14,269 nt of DNA from Desulfobacterales bacterium (GTDB taxonomy: Bacteria > Desulfobacterota > Desulfobacteria > Desulfobacterales > C00003106), in the NCBI GenBank assembly GCA_030613165.1, contig JAUWMN010000009.1, forward strand, positions 1 to 14,269. Direction: 5' to 3'. Both the position numbers and the translations under genes were made by a program. Of the stretch, positions 6,381 to 13,548 are shown one piece after another. The stretch's first letter is position 1; each line of letters begins with the position of its first letter. The notes under the pieces are model-generated. The model worked only from the letters and a program-made list of their open reading frames with translations, made no database searches and had not been told where the DNA came from.

Positions 6381-6638
6381 TTTTTTTTCAAGGACAGTCC
6401 TAATCGCCGGCATCAGATATACATTATCAAGATCTATACGATTCAGGCATGAGGCCAACAGATCGATTCTGACAGTAATCGGCTCAGCTTTGTCAATGAC
6501 CACAATATAACGCCCTCCTGTTTTGCAAATTCCACTTTTTGTGGGAGGATTTGCCCCCCTGAGGCTCCTCTCGGACACCACCACTCCGAGCTTTTCAGCC
6601 ACCGAACATAACTCTCTATAGATGCTTTCCGGTTCCAC
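6369..6638 (-). CDS. Small conserved-looking protein coupled to the dGTPase gene, function unknown
   Basis: An 89-residue soluble protein starting with GTG at 6638, two bases after the dGTPase stop, so probably translated by coupling; the nearest purine-rich stretch (GGGAG) is 13 nt away. The sequence is compact: an N-terminal helix (YRELCSVAEKLGVVV), a loop with SGICKTGGRYIVVIDK, a helix (VRIDLLASCLNRIDL) and the ending VYLMPAIRTVLEKKERD. The central G-x-C-...-G-x-x-x-V-x-x-D-K and the end YLxPAxRxxLE resemble a small uncharacterised family I recall from varied Gram-negative bacteria, but I cannot name it. There is no signal peptide, membrane segment or HTH. Its last residues and TAG stop (GGGATTAGGGATTGCGAATT) lie in a dispersed intergenic repeat word. 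Confidence 0.75.
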   Translation of the reverse strand: MEPESIYRELCSVAEKLGVVVSERSLRGANPPTKSGICKTGGRYIVVIDKAEPITVRIDLLASCLNRIDLDNVYLMPAIRTVLEKKERD

Positions 6639-6640
6639 TA

Positions 6641-7801
6641 TTAAAATTCACTCCCAAGGCGTCTTGGAAACAAAAGTCCATTGCATTCCTTCAGAAAAAA
6701 TTCGTCTGTCATGCCGGCAATATAGTCTCTTGCAATCTCAGGGTTCGAGGTGTCCGCGCTATAGGAATCATCCATGTTGTCGAGAAAACAACGGAAGATC
6801 TTCGAATCCGTCCTCTGTTTCTTAAGATCGCTTAGATATTGTTCAAATAACACTTTAAAAAGATGTTCTATCTTGCCGGAATCCGGCCTTATTTTAGAAT
6901 TAAGGTAAATATATTTCAGATTGAACTCCTTTAGTTCCTTAACCGCTCCGGATACCTCCCGACTAAAGGCGGCATATGGTTGCTGAAAGCTGTTCTCAAT
7001 TACGTCTTCCACCAATTTGTAGACTATAGTCCCGTTGGTATCGCCCAGACGCGCAACAACATCTCCTGGAATATCGGATCGCTTAATTAGACCGAGGAGT
7101 ATGGCATCCTCGATATCCCTCCCGATATAACTAATAGTGTCGGCTATGCGAACAACACATCCTTCAAGAGTCATAGGAACGAGGTTAAGGCCAGGATTTC
7201 TATGTTTTTCAAGAAGTTCTCGGTCAAACATCTCAAAGGTTTTTTTGTGAATCGCCTGAAGCATGTCGCTGTGGACTTCGCCGTCATGACACAAAATACC
7301 ATCTAACGCCTGAATCGACAGGTTCCAACCTTTCCCGTGTCTTTCAATTTTTTCGAGAAATCTGACGCTCTGAAGGTTATGTTGAAACGGACCTATTCCG
7401 TGCGCTACGCACAGCTTTGACAAATAGGTCTCGCCGTCGTGTCCAAATGGGGAATGACCGATATCGTGTCCTAAGGCGATCGCCTCAAGGAGGTCTTCGT
7501 TCAGATTCAAGAAGCGACCGATTGTTCTGGAGATTTTTGACACAAGCTGCACATGAAGAACTCTGTGAGTAATTTGATCGTTGTCTACAAGGGAAAAGAC
7601 CTGGGTCTTGTCAATGTAACGAGTATACGCGGCGGAATGAAGGATACGGTCTGAATCAACTGAAAATTCCTGACGATGCCCTTCCTCAATACGCGGATCC
7701 GGGACACGTCTGACCGCATCCCTGCTCAGTGTGGCATGGGGTGACAAGAATTTCCGCTCTCGGTCATTTAAAAGCTGTTTTATCTCTCTTAAATTAATCA
7801 T
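6641..7801 (-). CDS. dGTPase-like HD-domain triphosphohydrolase
   Basis: A 386-residue protein of the deoxyguanosinetriphosphate triphosphohydrolase-like (Dgt/SAMHD1) branch of HD hydrolases, expected to cut dNTPs to deoxynucleoside and triphosphate. It starts like family members (REIKQLLNDRERKFLSPHAT), has DSDRILHSAAYTRYIDKTQV (48-67), and the four HD metal ligands appear as His83 (VLHVQLV), His112-Asp113 (ALGHDIGHSPFGHDGE) and Asp221 (RIADTISYIGRDIEDA). The usual R-L-T-H-T-L-E-V motif is changed to ITHRVLHVQLV, so this is a divergent subfamily and substrate preference is uncertain. No ribosome binding site is obvious at the ATG at 7801; the upstream 100 bp is a repeat block. Two bases after its stop begins the 89-residue gene. 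Confidence 0.88.
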   Translation of the reverse strand: MINLREIKQLLNDRERKFLSPHATLSRDAVRRVPDPRIEEGHRQEFSVDSDRILHSAAYTRYIDKTQVFSLVDNDQITHRVLHVQLVSKISRTIGRFLNLNEDLLEAIALGHDIGHSPFGHDGETYLSKLCVAHGIGPFQHNLQSVRFLEKIERHGKGWNLSIQALDGILCHDGEVHSDMLQAIHKKTFEMFDRELLEKHRNPGLNLVPMTLEGCVVRIADTISYIGRDIEDAILLGLIKRSDIPGDVVARLGDTNGTIVYKLVEDVIENSFQQPYAAFSREVSGAVKELKEFNLKYIYLNSKIRPDSGKIEHLFKVLFEQYLSDLKKQRTDSKIFRCFLDNMDDSYSADTSNPEIARDYIAGMTDEFFLKECNGLLFPRRLGSEF

Positions 7802-7808
7802 GATAAAC

Positions 7809-7906
7809 CGCGAATTAAGGAATTAAGGGATTCAGGAATTGAGGAATTACAATGGAATACATTCAATCCCTCAATCCCTCAATTCGCAATCCCTAAATCC
7901 TTAAAT
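7809..7906. repeat. Inverted repeat of GGAATT/GGGATT words in the ATP-grasp-dGTPase gap
   Basis: Left half CGAATTAAGGAATTAAGGGATTCAGGAATT... (about 7811-7848) and right half ...CCCTCAATTCGCAATCCCTAAATCC (about 7861-7906) are imperfect inverted copies built of the same 6-8 bp words. The right half contains the TAA stop (7903-7901) of the ATP-grasp gene. It fills essentially the whole gap. Confidence 0.7.
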
Positions 7907-8677
7907 TTCATTTCTATCAATCATTTCCTCTACAAGCCGATAATAATCGATCCCGGCCTCTTTGAACCCCTTTTTTCCATACTTCATATTTGCCTCCAGA
8001 ACCCAGTAGCGTCCCCCGGCAAAACATATGTCCAGGCCCACGTCATCAAAGCGGCACTGCCTGGCTGTGTCGAGCGCCAAATCAAGGCCTTCCTCCGGTA
8101 TATTGTTGAAACTGATCTCTCCTCCCTGAGATACGTTGGTACGAAAGTCGCCCTCTGGAGCGATGCGCCAATACGCGTGAATTATACGATTCCCCATAAT
8201 CACCACACGGAGGTCACGATCGAATTCAAGATACTCCTGAATATAGGCCACGTGCGTTAATTGGACATAATCGGCAAGTTCCTGGTTGTCACGGATCAAG
8301 TAAACGCCTTTTCCGAAAGCCGACCCTCTTGGAATTTTGCCAATGAACGGGAATTGAAAGTAATTAAGAATATTAGTTTTTTGACGATTTCCATAGAAAA
8401 AGTGCGTCCCGGGGTGCGAAATATTCAAAAGCTGGAACAGGGTGGTCTGTTTGATCTTATCCTGCGTAAATTTGTATGTATGATACGTTGGAAAAGTTCG
8501 CTTTCCTATGGTGTCAAAGATGTCAGCGTAGAAAGCGGTGGGATAATATATAACAGAAGAATTTCGTATGAGGTCCCTTTCCCAATTTTTGTAAGCGGAA
8601 AAATTAGGTCGTACCCCGAGTGTAATTACGTTTCTGCAGCGTCTCAAACGAACTTCAAGTGCAACGTTTTTTTCCAT
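7901..8677 (-). CDS. RimK-like ATP-grasp ligase
   Basis: A 258-residue protein ending in an ATP-grasp fold of the RimK type, which joins a carboxylate to an amine using ATP through an acyl-phosphate. Visible are FPFIGKIPRGSAFGKGV (109-125, ATP-binding Lys and glycine loop), IQEYLEFDRDLRVVIMGN (146-163), RTNVSQGG (179-186) and the metal-binding set GLDICFAGGRYWVLEANMKY, in which Asp216, Glu228 and Asn230 match the RimK Mg ligands. The end, LEANMKYGKKGF, differs from the usual EVNxxPG. The N-terminal 70 residues are a pre-ATP-grasp domain. The substrate cannot be told; candidates are peptide or amino-acid tailing reactions. The ATG at 8677 lacks a good ribosome binding site. The stop lies in the adjoining repeat. 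Confidence 0.85.
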   Translation of the reverse strand: MEKNVALEVRLRRCRNVITLGVRPNFSAYKNWERDLIRNSSVIYYPTAFYADIFDTIGKRTFPTYHTYKFTQDKIKQTTLFQLLNISHPGTHFFYGNRQKTNILNYFQFPFIGKIPRGSAFGKGVYLIRDNQELADYVQLTHVAYIQEYLEFDRDLRVVIMGNRIIHAYWRIAPEGDFRTNVSQGGEISFNNIPEEGLDLALDTARQCRFDDVGLDICFAGGRYWVLEANMKYGKKGFKEAGIDYYRLVEEMIDRNEI

Positions 8678-8709
8678 TCAAGTTTGAAAATCTAATATTG
8701 ATGATTTAG

Positions 8710-8740
8710 CCACGAATGAACACGAATTTACACGAATATT
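8710..8740. repeat. CACGAAT triple repeat
   Basis: Three copies of CACGAATnnn at an exact 10-bp period (8711, 8721, 8731), preceded by TTAGC. This word array is common between genes of environmental bacteria. It lies between the regulator stop and the ATP-grasp gene start. Confidence 0.7.
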
Positions 8741-8741
8741 G

Positions 8742-8764
8742 AAAAGTGCCTTTAGATCACTTTT
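8742..8764 (-). terminator. Hairpin over the regulator stop codon, possible weak terminator
   Basis: AAAAGTG (8764-8758) and CACTTTT (8748-8742) on the minus strand form a 7-bp stem around a 9-nt loop, and the TGA stop of the response regulator (8759-8757) is inside. The stem is AT-rich and no longer T run follows, so termination is uncertain. Confidence 0.35.
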
Positions 8765-10121
8765 TAAAATCCTTGGGGCTCAGATTATATTTTTTAAGCA
8801 GGTTGTAAAAGTCCGCCCGATACTTTGAGGCCATCTCCGACGCCCTGGTTACATTTCCTTTGGTTAGTTCAAGTAAATTAATCAGATAACTTTTTTCGAA
8901 CTCCCCCTTGGCCTCTTTCAATGGTTTTAGTTGGAATTCGGTTGAGACAATGTTCTTATGCGGCAAAACCATTTCTTCTGTAATCACATTCTTTGTGGTC
9001 ATTGCAACCGCATACTCAATAGTATTGACCAGCTCTCGCACGTTTCCAGGCCAATCATGAACCATCAGTTTCTGAATAGCTCCCGGTGTAATGTCAGAGA
9101 TATCTTTTTTCATCTCTTTGTTGTATTTTTTCAAGAAATGTTTGGTTAACGCCGGTATATCTTCCTTTCTTTCCCTCAGCGGGGGCAGACAAATAGGGAT
9201 AACATGTATTCGATAAAAGAGATCTTCTCTGAAAAGTCCGTTTTTTACCTCTTGCACAATGTCCTTATTGGTTGCCACAATCAATCTCGCGTCTACATCT
9301 ACTGGTTTTTCCGCCCCTACCGGATGAAACTGGTGGACCTCCAATACTCTTAACAGCTTTGCCTGAAGAGCGGGAGACATCTCCCCGATTTCATCAAGAA
9401 ACATTGTCCCACCGTGAGCCTGTTCAAAGAGTCCACGCTTATTTCGAATAGCGTTAGTAAATGCTCCTTTTTTATAGCCAAAGAGTTCGCTTTCAAGGAG
9501 TGTATCGGGTATGGCGGCACAGTTTACAGCTACAAAAGGATCTTCCTTTCTGGGACTGCTCAAATGGATTGCTTTGGCGATCAACTCTTTTCCCGTACCG
9601 CTTTCACCGTGCAGATATACGGTAGAATCGGTCTGTGCGATGCGGGCTACCTGCTGGAGTACATTCCGCATTTTCTCGCTTCGGGTCACAATGTTTTTAA
9701 AATCATACTTTTCCTCGAGGCTGCCCTCCAGTATCTTAATTTCTATAGCCAGCTTGCGTTTTTCCAACGCTTTTTCGATATGAGAAAGGAGGTCCCGCGC
9801 ATCAAACGGTTTTAAGAGGTAGCTATACGCTCCTCTTTTCATTGCATCTACCGCATTTTCAACACTGCCATGAGCGGTGAGGATGATAACCGGAAGATCC
9901 GGATTTATCGCATGAAGCTCCTCCATTAAGCTGATCCCATCCGTACGCATCAATTTCAAGTCGACAATCGCAAGGCTAAAAACATGCTTTTTGGCAAGCT
10001 CAAGCGCTACGTCTTCCTTCTGTGATATTACGGCTTCATATTTTGCCGCCTCTATTCTTGTTTGCAACAGTTCGAGGAGGTTCTTATCATCATCCACAAT
10101 TAAAATCTTTCCAAGCGACAT
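8757..10121 (-). CDS. GlrR/QseF-like sigma-54 response regulator
   Basis: A 454-residue NtrC-class regulator: receiver domain (ILIVDDDK, phospho-acceptor Asp54 in AIVDLKL, LTAHGS, Lys104 in LLKPFD), AAA+ domain with Walker A GESGTGKE (172-179), the sigma-54 contact loop as GAFTNA (219-224) instead of GAFTGA, Walker B GGTMFLDEIGE (237-247) and the WPGNVREL motif (357-364), then a Fis-type helix-turn-helix at the C-terminus. The end, KGNVTRASEMASKYRADFYN, and SPKDFKK closely resemble the ending of E. coli GlrR, as does VTRSEKM...AQTD before the AAA+ domain. I chose ATG at 10121, one base after the lipoprotein stop; the longer TTG reading from 10160 adds a tail unlike any receiver domain. Targets are expected to be sigma-54 promoters, but none is evident here. 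Confidence 0.92.
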   Translation of the reverse strand: MSLGKILIVDDDKNLLELLQTRIEAAKYEAVISQKEDVALELAKKHVFSLAIVDLKLMRTDGISLMEELHAINPDLPVIILTAHGSVENAVDAMKRGAYSYLLKPFDARDLLSHIEKALEKRKLAIEIKILEGSLEEKYDFKNIVTRSEKMRNVLQQVARIAQTDSTVYLHGESGTGKELIAKAIHLSSPRKEDPFVAVNCAAIPDTLLESELFGYKKGAFTNAIRNKRGLFEQAHGGTMFLDEIGEMSPALQAKLLRVLEVHQFHPVGAEKPVDVDARLIVATNKDIVQEVKNGLFREDLFYRIHVIPICLPPLRERKEDIPALTKHFLKKYNKEMKKDISDITPGAIQKLMVHDWPGNVRELVNTIEYAVAMTTKNVITEEMVLPHKNIVSTEFQLKPLKEAKGEFEKSYLINLLELTKGNVTRASEMASKYRADFYNLLKKYNLSPKDFKK

Positions 10122-10122
10122 A

Positions 10123-10893
10123 TTACTCAGTCCATTCTTTTTTCTTTTTTTCAAGTTCAATATCGACCTGTTTCATCTTCTCAAGAATTTCCAGCACTCC
10201 TATCCAGATTTTTGCCCGCTCCACCATCGGACTTTCTGGATAGTCTGACACAAGCTCTTTGAAGTAGCCAAGAGATTTTTCATAATCTCTCTTTGCATTC
10301 CCATAGTGCGCATATACTAATCCTAACACAAAAAAGGCCTCATCTCCCGGCGAATCCTCTCCGGTCAAATCAAGAATTTTTTGGCTTTCCGCTATGGCCC
10401 CTTCATAGTCTTCCCGGCCTATAAGCTCTTCGGCATGATCAAGGAATTCCCCTATTTTCCCCTCGTATCTAACAGGTTTCTCAAATTTTCTTTTCTTTGT
10501 TTTTTCAATCGCTTGCAGTGTAGCTATCCATATCTTTGACTCCTCGACCAAAGGACTTTTAGGATAATCTGATACGACTTGTTTGAAAGAGGCAAGAGAT
10601 TTATCATAGTCCTTTTTTGTCCTTCCATAATGCACGTATATCAATCCCAAGGTAAATAGCGCCTTATCTCCCGGCGACTTCTTGCCTGCTAAATCTAATG
10701 ATCGTTGACTCTCCTGTGCCGCCTTTGCATAATCGCCCTGTTCCAAAAGTGTCTCCGCACGGGAAAGATACTTATACGCACTTAATCTGCTTTGTAAACC
10801 CGCGCATGTGGCGCATCCGGAAGAAGTAAGCAGAATTAGACCGGCAAGGTAAAAGTAAAGGTACTTCCTTGACCAATCTTGCTTTTCGCCCAT
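10123..10893 (-). CDS. TPR-like lipoprotein between kinase and regulator genes
   Basis: A 256-residue predicted lipoprotein: a charged start, a hydrophobic stretch (YLYFYLAGLILLTSSG) and the lipidation Cys27, followed by a second Cys30. The mature part is two tandem copies of a 90-residue unit, residues 45-134 and 153-242, matching without gaps at about 51 positions. Each contains DY..A..ES, SPGD.A.F.LGL.Y.HYG and SDYP.SP.VE..KIWI, the style of TPR outer-membrane lipoproteins. The start at 10893 is set by GGAGGGAAG 6 nt upstream; this places 58 nt of overlap with the kinase gene. The stop is one base from the regulator start. Its position matches YfhG (QseG), the lipoprotein of the glrK-glrR locus that acts on the kinase in enterobacteria, so a kinase-modulating role is plausible but the sequence differs. 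Confidence 0.85.
   Translation of the reverse strand: MGEKQDWSRKYLYFYLAGLILLTSSGCATCAGLQSRLSAYKYLSRAETLLEQGDYAKAAQESQRSLDLAGKKSPGDKALFTLGLIYVHYGRTKKDYDKSLASFKQVVSDYPKSPLVEESKIWIATLQAIEKTKKRKFEKPVRYEGKIGEFLDHAEELIGREDYEGAIAESQKILDLTGEDSPGDEAFFVLGLVYAHYGNAKRDYEKSLGYFKELVSDYPESPMVERAKIWIGVLEILEKMKQVDIELEKKKKEWTE
10168..10761 (-). repeat. In-gene tandem duplication in the lipoprotein gene
   Basis: Two 270-bp coding units, 10761-10492 and 10437-10168, at a 324-bp offset encode the two homologous 90-residue halves (about 51 of 90 identical, no gaps). The divergence shows an old duplication. Confidence 0.85.
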
Positions 10894-12299
10894 ATCTTCC
10901 CTCCGTGGACATTTATGATGTTTTTTGCTATACACAGCCCTAAACCTGTACCCTCTTTTTCTTTCTGATCTTTTGTTGATACCTGATGAAATTTATCGAA
11001 TATGGAAAATAGTTTTTTTTCTGGTATGCCAGGCCCTGTGTCAGCTACCGAAACAGTTACCTCATGGTCGGCAGAGTCCGCGCTTACCCATATTTTTCCA
11101 CCTTCCGGGGTAAATTTAATCGCGTTGCCAAGCAAGTTTCTTAATACATGAAGAATACGTTCACGGTTTATCTTTACCTCCGGCAATGTTCCGGAGATTT
11201 TTCCTGTAACCTGTATGTTTTTCCCTTCCACAAGTGGCTCTGTCTCGAATATTACCTGATTAATAAGTGGGACAACATTCATCCGTTCAAAATCTTCCGG
11301 CATCATACCCGCCTCAATTTTTGACAGATCGAGGAGAGAATTGACAGAGCGTATCAAACGGTTGCTTTCTTCACCAATAATAGTCAAAAGCCTTTTTTGT
11401 TTATCTGTAACAGACCCCCCTACCCCTTCTAATAATAAATTGGTCCCCTCTCTTATTGATGTCAGCGGTGTACGAAGATCGTGAGAAACATGGGAGAGAA
11501 AATCAGCCTTCATTTGATCTAATTTTTTCAGCTTGGCACACATAAAATTAAAAGAAGCTGCCAAATCTCTTACTTCAGGCGGAGATGACAAGTCTAAATA
11601 TCCATCAAACACCCCGCTTTGAGCGATTTTTTTAGTCCGATCTTTCAATAAAGAAAGGGGCTTATTGATACTCTTGGTAATTACCAAAGAAATAAAGAGT
11701 CCGACAAGCAACGTGGTTATTGTCATAATCAAAGACATCTCAGCGGCTCTTTTGCCGGTCGCCTCCAAGGTCTTCATTTTTCCGTCGATATTAGCTTGTG
11801 TATAAGTATTTAATTCTTTTAAAAAATCTATTACGCTATTAACATGCTCCTGTTTTTCTTCTTTATAAGAAATTTCTGAAAGGTTTTTCCCCTCGTTCAG
11901 ATATTGCACCTCTTTTTCAAAAAGAGCGAGATACTCGGAGTGGAGTTCCTTTATCCGCTCTATCCAAGCTCCCTGATCAGACTTAGAATCATAAGACAGT
12001 CCGGAAAGATATCGGACAAAATCCTGTTTTGCTATCTGAAATTGTTTATAAAAACTTTCGTCTCTCGTGAGAAGATACTTATTTTCATATCGGAGCTGGG
12101 ATAACAATGAGTCTCTAATCTTATTTATATCATTTATCGCAACGTTGTCCACGTGAAGAATAAGATGTGTAAGTTTATTGAGACGATACAGCTGGTAAAT
12201 CGTATACGTGCTCAAAGCCACGACAAGCAAAAAAATACTCAGGTAGCCGAGAACAAGACGCTGAAAAATCGTAAGTTTCATCAGTATTGATGGTTTCAT
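10836..12299 (-). CDS. GlrK/QseE-like membrane sensor histidine kinase
   Basis: A 487-residue kinase: transmembrane helix 1 (about 14-36), a helical periplasmic domain (about 40-185) rich in charged residues, transmembrane helix 2 (about 187-207), a HAMP linker, HisKA with LSHVSHDLRTPLTSIREGT (268-286, phospho-acceptor His273), then a HATPase domain with the N box NLLGNAIKF (388-396), DTGPGIP (420-426), FDKFHQ and GTGLGLCIAKN (450-460). The wording SHDLRTPLTSIREGT...LL is close to E. coli GlrK (SHELKTPLASMREGT). It should autophosphorylate on sensing an envelope signal and pass phosphate to the regulator encoded two genes downstream. The start is ambiguous: ATG at 12299, or ATG at 12281 (MKLTIFQRLV); neither has a ribosome binding site. 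A hairpin lies just upstream. Confidence 0.93.
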   Translation of the reverse strand: MKPSILMKLTIFQRLVLGYLSIFLLVVALSTYTIYQLYRLNKLTHLILHVDNVAINDINKIRDSLLSQLRYENKYLLTRDESFYKQFQIAKQDFVRYLSGLSYDSKSDQGAWIERIKELHSEYLALFEKEVQYLNEGKNLSEISYKEEKQEHVNSVIDFLKELNTYTQANIDGKMKTLEATGKRAAEMSLIMTITTLLVGLFISLVITKSINKPLSLLKDRTKKIAQSGVFDGYLDLSSPPEVRDLAASFNFMCAKLKKLDQMKADFLSHVSHDLRTPLTSIREGTNLLLEGVGGSVTDKQKRLLTIIGEESNRLIRSVNSLLDLSKIEAGMMPEDFERMNVVPLINQVIFETEPLVEGKNIQVTGKISGTLPEVKINRERILHVLRNLLGNAIKFTPEGGKIWVSADSADHEVTVSVADTGPGIPEKKLFSIFDKFHQVSTKDQKEKEGTGLGLCIAKNIINVHGGKIWAKSKIGQGSTFTFTLPV

Positions 12300-12324
12300 A
12301 AAAAGTCTTGAGTTTGATACTCAA
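12300..12324 (-). terminator. Short hairpin with T run before the kinase gene
   Basis: Minus strand TTGAGT-ATCAA-ACTCAA (12324-12308), a perfect 6-bp stem, followed by GAC and TTTTT (12304-12300). It is terminator-like but weak, and it directly abuts the kinase ATG at 12299. It could attenuate read-through from the upstream coiled-coil gene. Confidence 0.35.
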
Positions 12325-12369
12325 CGTTACAGTATACACTTAGAAGATTCAACTATTTTTTATTCGGGA

Positions 12370-13539
12370 TCATTTTATACTTTCGAGATAGGCAAGGTCC
12401 TGGTCCTGGGTGTTTTTCGTGCCGATTGCCGCGATTTTGGTCTTTGGTTGATCATCCTGTTGGAAATAAATCCTTCCTGAATAAGAAAAAGCCACCTCCA
12501 GAATATTCATTTTTCCGCCCTTGCCGAACACCCTTCTTTTGACAGATACAAGAGAGACGTCTTCATTGAGCCTGTGTATAATATCTTCAGCTTTGAGCTG
12601 AAATTCATTGGTGAGTGACAGAAAACCTATGATGGCCCGCTCAGTAAAGACTAAATTTTTGTAAAGTACCTTAAACCTCTTCCCCGTAGTTTCAACCTTT
12701 TTCTTCTTTTTCTTTGGCTTTTGGAGTTTTCCTTGCAGACGATCCAATTCTTCCCGTAATTCCAAAACCTCATATTCTATTGATTCTTTCAGGTCTTTTT
12801 GGGACTCCAACCCTTCTTCCAGTTTTTCAATCTCTTCCAAAAATGCATCAACATCTTTTGAAAGGTCTTTTTTGTCTTTTTTGAGACCCACGATTTTTTT
12901 TAAGTAATCGACCTGGTTGACTTTCACCGCTTTCAGTCCGGTATCAGCCTTGCGCAACCGCCTGGTAAGACCTCGGACGACCGTTTCGTGCTTTTTCTCC
13001 TGTCTTTCTGTTTCTCTTATTTCCTTCTTGATAAACCTATGGCCGATCAAGACAAAAATAAATATGTAAAAACCTATGATGCTGTTCGACAACAAACCGT
13101 AGTGTTTTATCTTAACGTTAACATTCAGGGTCAGGCCTTCGTTTAAAATTTTGTAATTTTCTGCGCCGACTTCCACATAATTAAGGGCTTCGACCTGGAG
13201 TTCAGAGAAATCGTCTGCTTCCTGGAAGCTTTTGTGACCCATTTCAAACTGGCTTGGATAGAGTATGTGATCATCCTTTGTCTTTACCAGGATGTCTATT
13301 TTGACACCCAGTTTGTACTTAAGGCATCGGCTTAGATATTCCCCTATGTTCCTGTTGATTTCTTCCTTGACTGTGTATTGACCTTCATAAAGGGCTTCGT
13401 CGTTCTGGATAAGGATCTGATTGATTTGAGATTCCTCATGTTTTTGAAAGTAGCTATCCAACAGCTGAAGTGTCAAAATATAGCATAAAGGAGGCAGGAT
13501 AATGCTGATTAACAATATTTTGAAGGGAAAACGTTTCAT
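12370..13539 (-). CDS. Membrane-anchored coiled-coil protein with a RelE/ParE-like C-terminal domain
   Basis: A 389-residue protein I do not recognise by name. It has helix 1 (FKILLISIILPPLCYILTL, about 6-24), an extracytoplasmic region to about 147, helix 2 (LLSNSIIGFYIFIFVLIG, about 149-166), then a charged coiled coil (about 172-272) with regular Leu spacing, a basic run (PKKKKKK, 275-281) and a folded end from about 287. The end has the order of RelE/ParE toxins: a helical pair (FTERAIIGFLSL, AEDIIHRLNED), then strands (VKRRVFGK, ILEVAFSYSGRIYFQ, TKIAAIGTKNTQDQDLAYL). SGRIYF followed by an AIGTKN strand is the clearest resemblance. AAAGGA 6 nt before the ATG at 13539 supports the start, and the preceding TPR gene ends 9 nt upstream, so they are co-transcribed. 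The topology puts the C-terminal domain in the cytoplasm. Confidence 0.8.
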   Translation of the reverse strand: MKRFPFKILLISIILPPLCYILTLQLLDSYFQKHEESQINQILIQNDEALYEGQYTVKEEINRNIGEYLSRCLKYKLGVKIDILVKTKDDHILYPSQFEMGHKSFQEADDFSELQVEALNYVEVGAENYKILNEGLTLNVNVKIKHYGLLSNSIIGFYIFIFVLIGHRFIKKEIRETERQEKKHETVVRGLTRRLRKADTGLKAVKVNQVDYLKKIVGLKKDKKDLSKDVDAFLEEIEKLEEGLESQKDLKESIEYEVLELREELDRLQGKLQKPKKKKKKVETTGKRFKVLYKNLVFTERAIIGFLSLTNEFQLKAEDIIHRLNEDVSLVSVKRRVFGKGGKMNILEVAFSYSGRIYFQQDDQPKTKIAAIGTKNTQDQDLAYLESIK

Positions 13540-13548
13540 TTGTTCCTT

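Noticed and set aside
8261..8695. 144-residue plus-strand reading frame
   Set aside because: Antisense of the ATP-grasp gene, whose motifs explain the region.
10122..10160. Upstream TTG start for the response regulator, adding 13 residues
   Set aside because: The ATG at 10121 gives a normal receiver N-terminus and follows the lipoprotein stop by one base; the extra Lys-rich residues are the lipoprotein tail read in another frame.
10894..10935. Upstream start for the lipoprotein, adding 14 residues
   Set aside because: The internal ATG at 10893 has a strong GGAGG at good spacing and gives a proper signal peptide directly.
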